Source: JAYEJW01 sp034716535 (GTDB lineage: Bacteria > Pseudomonadota > Gammaproteobacteria > Chromatiales > Chromatiaceae). From it: 18,083 nt of DNA. A program made the position numbers and the translations under genes. Shown here piece after piece: positions 13,629 through 18,083 of this stretch (position 1 is the first letter of the stretch; each line of letters begins with the position of its first letter). The stretch covers positions 1-18,083 of the forward strand of contig JAYEJW010000012.1 in NCBI GenBank assembly GCA_034716535.1. The letters run 5' to 3'. The notes under the pieces were generated by a model that made no database searches, had not been told where the DNA came from, and saw nothing but the letters and a program-made list of their open reading frames with translations.

Positions 13629-13905
13629 CCCTAGTACCTCGTTCCACCTAACTTTGCGGTTTCAGCAAGACGAGAAGCGGCCAGATGCTAGGCGTGCGAC
13701 CGCAGGACTAGCCGAAGCTAGTTCAAGGGAGCGCAACAACGCAGATGGCCGCTTCTCGCCTTGCCCGCAGGGAGCCCCCCAAACGCGCCAGTGCGGCGTT
13801 GCAGCCCTTGGAAAGGGAATCGCCATTCCCTGCGGGCTGCGCCTTGCCTTGGCGCGTTTGGGAAGCTCTGATACCCGTAATATAGGGTGGAACGAGGTAC
13901 TAGGG
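13629..13905. mobile_element. MITE-like structured element inside the arsenic operon
   Basis: A 277-bp non-coding element with perfect 20-bp inverted ends (CCCTAGTACCTCGTTCCACC at 13629-13648, its complement at 13886-13905). Two large internal stems fill it. The first pairs 13665-13683 with 13746-13764 (18 of 19 bases). The second pairs 13778-13790 with 13850-13862 perfectly (CCCAAACGCGCCA) and continues inward to a GGGAAT-CGCC-ATTCCC tip. No open frame of note and no transposase are present, so it would move only with help in trans. Both ends extend into flanking hairpins: TAGGG bases left of 13629 pair with the end, and TAGGGC-CGC-GCCCTA spans the right edge (13901-13915). No target duplication is evident. 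A partial end recurs at 4461. Confidence 0.75.
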
Positions 13906-13961
13906 CCGCGCCCTATGGTCGGATCACTGAACAGTCATCGAATCGACGGAGAATGTCAGCT

Positions 13962-14963
13962 ATGAGCATACGCATCGGCATCAACGGTTTTGGCCGCATG
14001 GGGCGTCTCGCATTGCGGGCGGGTTGGGGCCGGGACGAGCTCGAGCTCATGCAGGTCAACGAGATCGCCTGCGATGCGGCGGGCTCGGCCCACCTGCTGC
14101 AGTTCGACTCGGTGCACGGGACCTGGGATCTGGAGTGCCAGGGCCTGGCGGACGCCTTCCAGGTCGAGGGCAGGATTATTGGTCACACGTCCAACGCGAC
14201 CATCGGTGAGACCGACTGGTCCGGTTGTGACCTGGTGATCGAATCGAGCGGCAGGTTTCGCAAGCCCGAGCAGCTCCAGACCTACTTCGACCAGGGCGTG
14301 AAGAAGGTCTTGGTGGCCGCGCCGGTGGAGGGGGCTCTGAACATCGTCCAGGGCATCAACGATCATCTCTACGATCCTGCCGTGCACCACTTGGTGACAG
14401 CGGCATCCTGTACAACCAATTGCTTAGCGCCTGTTGTTAAAGTAATGCATGAGAAAGTCGGTATCCTGCACGGTACCATGACCACGATTCATGACATTAC
14501 CAATACCCAGATCATCGTGGACAAGGGCCATAAGGACCTGCGCCGGGCCCGCGCCTGCGGACAGTCCCTGATCCCGACCACCACAGGGTCCGCCAAGGCG
14601 ATCACCAAGATCTTCCCGGAGCTTACGGGCAAGCTGAACGGTCTGGCGGTACGGGTTCCCCTGCTCAACGCCTCGCTGACCGATTTCGTGTTCGAGGCCT
14701 CCCGTCCCGTAACTTCGGAAGAGGTCAACGGCTACTTCAAGGAGGCGGCAGAGGGAGGGCTCGCGGGCATCCTGGGCTACGAGGAACGGCCCCTGGTGTC
14801 AGTCGACTATGTCAACGATCCTCGCTCCTCGATCGTCGATGCTCTCTCGACCATGGTCGTCGACGGCACCCAGGTGAAGGTATTGGCCTGGTACGACAAC
14901 GAGTGGGGCTACGTGAACCGGATGATGGAGCTGGCGCGGAAGATCGCTGCGCTGGGAATTTGA
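13962..14963 (+). CDS. gapdh: Arsenic-operon glyceraldehyde-3-phosphate dehydrogenase
   Basis: A 333-residue type I GAPDH: NAD-binding IGINGFGRMGRLALR at the start, catalytic C150 in TAASCTTNCLAPVV, H177 in TTIHDITNTQ, HKDLRRARA, the phosphate-site TTTGSAKA, and the C-terminal WYDNEWGYVNRM. The VPLLNASLTDFVF segment differs from housekeeping GAPDH (usually VPTPNVSVVD) and is, as I recall, typical of copies next to ArsJ. In this pathway the enzyme uses arsenate in place of phosphate to make 1-arseno-3-phosphoglycerate, which ArsJ exports. I choose ATG 13962 because CGGAGA lies at proper distance; the in-frame ATG at 13953 is too close to it. Codons around the catalytic cysteine (14408-14460) are noticeably more AT-rich than the rest. 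Confidence 0.93.
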   Translation: MSIRIGINGFGRMGRLALRAGWGRDELELMQVNEIACDAAGSAHLLQFDSVHGTWDLECQGLADAFQVEGRIIGHTSNATIGETDWSGCDLVIESSGRFRKPEQLQTYFDQGVKKVLVAAPVEGALNIVQGINDHLYDPAVHHLVTAASCTTNCLAPVVKVMHEKVGILHGTMTTIHDITNTQIIVDKGHKDLRRARACGQSLIPTTTGSAKAITKIFPELTGKLNGLAVRVPLLNASLTDFVFEASRPVTSEEVNGYFKEAAEGGLAGILGYEERPLVSVDYVNDPRSSIVDALSTMVVDGTQVKVLAWYDNEWGYVNRMMELARKIAALGI

Positions 14964-15005
14964 CGGCTTGAACCTAGAAACGGCCGCTTGAAGGTTGAAC
15001 GATCA

Positions 15006-15028
15006 AACCGCCTTGGCGGTTCATTTTT
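15006..15028 (+). terminator. Weak terminator-like hairpin between gapdh and arsJ
   Basis: AACCGC-CTTG-GCGGTT forms a stem of six pairs (seven if the loop closes to two bases), followed by CA and five T. It could attenuate arsJ relative to gapdh. The stem is short, so read-through is likely. Confidence 0.4.
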
Positions 15029-15056
15029 CCGCACCCTGGCGCAACGGATAAAGTCC

Positions 15057-16277
15057 ATGGACCAGAGCACGCGTAACTACCTGATCGTTACCGGCGGCTA
15101 TTGGGCCTTCACGGTGACCGACGGGGCCATCCGGATGCTGGTGGTGCTCTACTTCCACCTGTTGGGCTACTCGCCCTTCGAGGTGGCCATGCTCTTCCTT
15201 TTCTATGAGCTCTTCGGCATTGTCACCAACCTGGTGGGGGGCTGGCTGGGTGCGCGCATCGGGCTCAACCTCACCATGCACATCGGCATGGGCATGCAGG
15301 TGGTGGCGTTGGCGATGCTCACGGTGCCCGACGCCTGGCTTTCCGTTCCTTACGTCATGCTCGCACAGGCCCTCTCGGGCATCGCCAAGGACCTCAACAA
15401 GATGTCCGCAAAGGCCAGCGTCAAGACCCTGACCGGGGACGGCGGAGAGTCCAAGCTTTTCAAGTACGTGGCGGTGCTTACCGGGTCGAAGAATGCCCTG
15501 AAGGGCGCGGGGTTCTTCCTGGGAGCGGCCTTGCTGGAGTGGGTCGGCTTCCGCGGCGCCCTGGCGCTGCTCTCCGGCATGCTATTCGTGGTCCTGGTCG
15601 TCACCGCGGCCATGCTACCCAAGGGACTGGGCAAGATGAAGTCCAAGCCCAAGTTCGCGCACGTGTTTTCCAACAGGCCGGCCATCAACTGGCTCTCTGC
15701 GGCGCGCTTCTTTCTGTTCGGCTCGCGGGATGTCTGGTTCGTTGTGGGCCTGCCGGTGTTCCTCTACTCGGTCCTCGGTTGGAGCTTTACCCAGGTGGGC
15801 GGTTTTCTCGCCCTGTGGGTGATCGGGTATGGGTTCGTCCAGGCCGCCGCCCCGAAACTGGTGGGCCGTAGCCACCACGGACGAGGGCCAGGCGGCGGAA
15901 CGGCGAGGATGTGGGCCTTCGTGTTGGCGCTCTTTCCCGCCGCAATCGCCATCGCGCTGCAGCAGGGCTGGCCTCCCGGGCCCGTAATTGTAACCGGCCT
16001 GATCCTGTTCGGGGTCGTCTTCGCCCTCAACTCGGCCGTGCACTCCTACCTGATCCTGGCCTATTCGGACTTCGAGAAGGTGTCGATGAACGTGGGCTTC
16101 TACTACATGGCCAACGCCGGTGGGAGGCTCGCGGGCACGGTGCTCTCCGGCTGGGTCTACCAGACCCAGGGGCTGGAAGGCTGTCTTTGGTGGTCCACGG
16201 GCTTCGTGCTTGCGGCGGCGATACTGTCGCTCCGCTTGCCGGAGGTCGAGCCTTCGAGGCTTGTTCGATCGGCCTGA
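15057..16277 (+). CDS. arsJ: ArsJ, MFS exporter of 1-arseno-3-phosphoglycerate
   Basis: A 406-residue major-facilitator protein with about eleven or twelve helices. The opening TRNYLIVTGGYWAFTVTDGA, the YFHLLGYSPFEVAMLFLFYE segment, AQALSGIAKDLNKMSAKAS, KNALKGAGFFLGA and the C-terminal SYLILAYSDFEKVSMNVGF are ArsJ features as I recall the family. It expels the unstable arsenylated sugar acid made by the adjacent GAPDH, which then hydrolyses to arsenate outside, giving As(V) resistance without a reductase. The gene lies 93 bp after gapdh on the same strand. I take ATG 15057, where family homology begins; an upstream in-frame TTG at 14988 would force translation through the hairpin at 15006. 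The Shine-Dalgarno is weak (GGATAAAG). Confidence 0.92.
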   Translation: MDQSTRNYLIVTGGYWAFTVTDGAIRMLVVLYFHLLGYSPFEVAMLFLFYELFGIVTNLVGGWLGARIGLNLTMHIGMGMQVVALAMLTVPDAWLSVPYVMLAQALSGIAKDLNKMSAKASVKTLTGDGGESKLFKYVAVLTGSKNALKGAGFFLGAALLEWVGFRGALALLSGMLFVVLVVTAAMLPKGLGKMKSKPKFAHVFSNRPAINWLSAARFFLFGSRDVWFVVGLPVFLYSVLGWSFTQVGGFLALWVIGYGFVQAAAPKLVGRSHHGRGPGGGTARMWAFVLALFPAAIAIALQQGWPPGPVIVTGLILFGVVFALNSAVHSYLILAYSDFEKVSMNVGFYYMANAGGRLAGTVLSGWVYQTQGLEGCLWWSTGFVLAAAILSLRLPEVEPSRLVRSA

Positions 16278-16820
16278 GCCGGACGCGGAAGATTATTCTT
16301 TCTATCCGCCACCGTATCGGCGGGGCGGACTTCTGTTTGCTCGACAACGCGGAGGAGAGAGACCATGGACGAATAAAGTGCCGAGACGCCTTTCTCGACG
16401 GCCCGGGTTCCTCGGAGCAAGGCCAAGAGGACCGGCCGGACGCGTGCGGTCACGCTCAAGCGGATCTGGGAGATTCGCATCTGAGCGCAGATCGCCGGCT
16501 GGGTCCGAGAAGCCTTGGAGGTCGCGAAGTGCGGTTCGAGGACACGGTCGGCCCGATGGTAACCGGCCAATTTGGCACCGCCGTTGACGGGCTTCCGACG
16601 ACGGGTCTGCGTTGATACCGGACATCGAAGTCTGGTAGGAGGCATACGGGCCACGACCTATAGCTACTGGAGCGGGGCCAGCCGTGAGCGTTAGCAAAGA
16701 GGCCCTGACCGGCCATCCACGGCTCCTGCACAAAGACGGCGGAGCGTGCTCCCGTACAACAGGCGCTGACGATAGAACGCCGGACTTTACGCCAGACGTA
16801 ACGCGTACTATGCTCGACGA
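16278..16820. other. Gene-poor stretch after arsJ
   Basis: Apart from the integrase-like remnant listed separately, this 543-bp region shows no gene on either strand that I can support. Opposite-strand frames cross it, but they also run through higB or arsJ and have no recognisable content. No clear terminator for arsJ was found. Confidence 0.5.
16365..16515 (+). pseudogene. Decayed integrase-like reading frame
   Basis: A good ribosome site (GGAGGAGAG) precedes ATG 16365, but the frame stops at the fourth codon (TAA, 16374). Reading on in the same frame gives KAKRTGRTRAVTLKRIWEIR, then I, a stop, and AQIAGWVRE. This resembles the N-terminus of a tyrosine-recombinase-like integrase family in which IRxRLQIAxRxRDLALF follows. 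After about 16515 the resemblance ends and the catalytic part is missing. At least two stops and a deletion are needed to explain it. The identification rests on memory of the family pattern. Confidence 0.35.
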
Positions 16821-17102
16821 GTGATCAAGAGCTTCGCCGATAAGGCCACCGCTGCTCTCTTCTCCGGTCGTCGCGTGCGCGGCCTTCCGCCCGACATCCA
16901 TCGCCGCGCCTACGCTAAGCTCGTGGCGCTGGATGCGGCGGACAATCTGGATTTCCTGCGCGTACCGCCGTCGAACCGTTTGGAGCAGCTGCGCGGCGAC
17001 CGAGACGGTCAGTGGAGCATTCGCATCAATGAACAGTGGCGCATCTGCTTCAGATGGGATGACCGTGACGCCTATGACGTCGAGGTGACGGACTATCACT
17101 GA
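16821..17102 (+). CDS. higB: HigB-type toxin (RelE superfamily mRNA interferase)
   Basis: A 93-residue protein with the HigB pattern: MIKSFADKATAALFSGRRV, RRAYAKLVALDAADNLDFLR, PPSNRLEQLRGDRDGQWSIR and the C-terminal INEQWRICFRWDDRDAYDVE ending VTDYH. HigB cleaves translating mRNA on the ribosome and is neutralised by HigA. The start is GTG at 16821, supported by the conserved MIKSF beginning; the nearby ATG at 16810 is in another frame and ends at once. The toxin gene precedes the antitoxin gene by 44 bp, the order typical of higBA and the reverse of most toxin-antitoxin pairs. All the expected basic residues are present, so it looks functional. Confidence 0.92.
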   Translation: MIKSFADKATAALFSGRRVRGLPPDIHRRAYAKLVALDAADNLDFLRVPPSNRLEQLRGDRDGQWSIRINEQWRICFRWDDRDAYDVEVTDYH

Positions 17103-17146
17103 GCACGAAAGCGGCTTCCCCGTGTAATCAGCCCATACGAAGACCC

Positions 17147-17497
17147 ATGAGCATCCACAGAGAAAACCTGGATGAGATCGATTTCACCGACGTGGCAGAG
17201 GGCTCCGACCTCATGCCCCCCGTCACCCCCGGCGAGGTCCTGCGCGAGGACTTTATGGAGCCCCTTGGGCTATCGGCCAATTCCCTGGCCAGGGCACTTC
17301 ACGTCCCGCCCAACCGGATCACCGCCATTCTGAATGGCACCCGTTCGATTACCGCCGACACGGCGCTGCGGCTCGCCCGCTACTTCAACACCACCCCTCA
17401 GTCCTGGCTGAACCTTCAGAAAAACTACGAGCTGGAAGTGGCGAAGCGTACAGTGGGACAAACCATCGAAGCCGAGGTAGAACCCCGTGCCGCTTAA
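17147..17497 (+). CDS. higA: HigA-type antitoxin (XRE family)
   Basis: A 116-residue helix-turn-helix protein. After about 22 N-terminal residues it matches HigA throughout: PPVTPGEVLREDFMEPLGLS, ANSLARALHVPPNRITAILN, GTRSITADTALRLARYFNTT and PQSWLNLQKNYELEVAKR. It binds HigB and represses the higBA promoter through the XRE domain. The ATG at 17147 has only a weak upstream AGA-rich site; an internal ATG at 17213 (MPPVTPGEV) is a possible alternative that would give the more usual HigA length. It follows higB directly and the pair appears intact, consistent with stabilising this accessory region. Confidence 0.92.
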   Translation: MSIHRENLDEIDFTDVAEGSDLMPPVTPGEVLREDFMEPLGLSANSLARALHVPPNRITAILNGTRSITADTALRLARYFNTTPQSWLNLQKNYELEVAKRTVGQTIEAEVEPRAA

Positions 17498-17558
17498 CGT
17501 CAACACGACGCGGTGAATGGATTACTTTGGAATCAGATGCTGAGCTTCGCGGTGACGC

Positions 17559-17798
17559 ATGGATGACCTGAGCCGACGCTGGGATCAAACCGCCTGTCGG
17601 CTGGAAATGCGCTCGCAGCAGGGGAACGCCTTCCAGGATTTTTACGCCTCGGTCATGGAGCTTGCCCATCCTCGCGATTTCCAACGCATCCTGCCCTATG
17701 GCAACCAAGGAGACTAGAAATCGGACGGCTATCTCAAGTCCACGCAAACCCTGTTTCAGGTCTACGCGCCACGGACGATGAACCGGGCGAAACTGATC
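17559..17798 (+). pseudogene. Broken gene with in-frame amber stop, unknown family
   Basis: From ATG 17559 the frame reads MDDLSRRWDQTACRLEMRSQ, then QGNAFQDFYASVMELAHPRD and FQRILPYGNQGD, and hits TAG at 17715. Without a break it continues KSDGYLKSTQTLFQVYAPR and MNRAKLI, after which the family pattern stops. I recall intact proteins with QGxAFQDFYA...RxRPYGNQGDxKxDGYLK...TVFQVYAP; in these the amber position is usually lysine or arginine, so one base change (AAG to TAG) would explain it. The GDxKxDGY block could be a nuclease-like active site, but the function is not known to me. It follows higA by 61 bp. The 3' part appears to be lost. Confidence 0.5.
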
Positions 17799-18011
17799 AT
17801 CTCGGCCCGCCTTCGCGGAATTCGCCATAAGCGCTCGACTGCAGTAAGGTCGAACAGCAGACCGGAGCGCAGGAAACAACAAACACGGAAGGCCGGAGTC
17901 GCTGGTACCGAAGGATGAAGACGAGCAGCCAACTCGTGGCTGATTTGGTGGTCCGTCCCTGAGGTATCCCCACGAATCAGTCTCCCCAAGTCAATCGAGT
18001 ACGAGTGCATC
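17799..18011. other. No recognisable feature
   Basis: Between the broken gene and the right-edge frame I see no supported gene, terminator or repeat. An opposite-strand frame (18073 down to 17762) spans it but has no recognisable domain and also runs through the decayed gene. Confidence 0.4.
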
Positions 18012-18083
18012 GTGATGACTCGACACCCATTGTTCGATGGACCCCACTGCATCGATCGCTTCGTCGAGGACATCGTGGCAACT
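18012..18083 (+). CDS. Possible 5' end of an unidentified gene, cut by the window end
   Basis: From GTG 18012 (or ATG 18015) the frame reads VMTRHPLFDGPHCIDRFVED then IVAT and is open to the edge. It is also open upstream to 17919 (through SPRISLPKSIEYECI), so the true start or a 5' truncation is undecided. There is no clear Shine-Dalgarno. The sequence looks protein-like, but I do not recognise it. Confidence 0.25.
   Translation, partial: MMTRHPLFDGPHCIDRFVEDIVAT

Noticed and set aside
13184..13651. Plus-strand 155-residue frame crossing the two thiol genes
   Set aside because: It is out of frame with both well-supported small genes and ends in the repeat element.
13629..13905. A coding gene or classical insertion sequence in the structured element
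   Set aside because: No frame with domain content or transposase is present; the sequence is mostly accounted for by inverted repeats.
16302..17099. Minus-strand 265-residue frame opposite higB and the preceding gap
   Set aside because: It runs through an intact higB on the other strand and shows no recognisable domain.

Overview
The window is high-GC DNA with proteobacterial gene content. The SHP/DHC/b561 cytochrome set, the CPA2/PqiA remnants and the arsenic genes fit a gammaproteobacterium, perhaps Chromatiales-like; that placement is inference from gene content, and no rRNA or tRNA is present to anchor it. I see no CRISPR array, intact transposase or replication origin.

Left part (1-7155). 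Three gene fragments lie end to end on the minus strand: a PqiA-type zinc-ribbon N-terminus, a CPA2/Kef antiporter core and a piece of an OvoA-like enzyme at about 38% GC. They look like a rearrangement scar or a chimeric join. Next come a P2-type cation ATPase and a DUF302 protein on the plus strand. A convergent 745-residue EF-hand membrane protein follows, whose stop codon lies inside a repeat end. Then comes a 55-residue gene with its own near-consensus promoter, Shine-Dalgarno and strong terminator.

Middle (7241-11271, minus strand). Six tightly packed genes run cytochrome b561 -> SHP (DUF1924 oxygen-binding c-type cytochrome) -> diheme cytochrome DHC -> PepSY protein -> OmpR-type regulator -> histidine kinase. 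They describe a quinol -> b561 -> DHC -> SHP periplasmic electron path with its own signalling pair. A CTGAAA-N5-CTGAAA direct repeat upstream is a candidate binding site for the regulator.

Right part (11505-16277, plus strand). After a REP-like palindromic repeat comes an arsenic cluster: arsR (with a promoter/operator overlap and a probable leaderless start), an ArsP/UPF0718 permease, a GDCCVxC cysteine-rich small protein, a CxxC thioredoxin-like protein, a 277-bp MITE-like element with 20-bp perfect inverted ends, a dedicated glyceraldehyde-3-phosphate dehydrogenase, and ArsJ. The last two form the known arsenate pathway: GAPDH makes 1-arseno-3-phosphoglycerate and ArsJ exports it. No ArsC, ArsB or Acr3 lies in the window.

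Far right (16278-18083). This is accessory DNA: a decayed integrase-like reading frame, an intact higBA toxin-antitoxin pair, a gene broken by an in-frame amber codon, and an unidentified frame running off the end. The best candidates for something new are the structured repeat family (two loci here), the small gene at 6928 and the EF-hand membrane protein.
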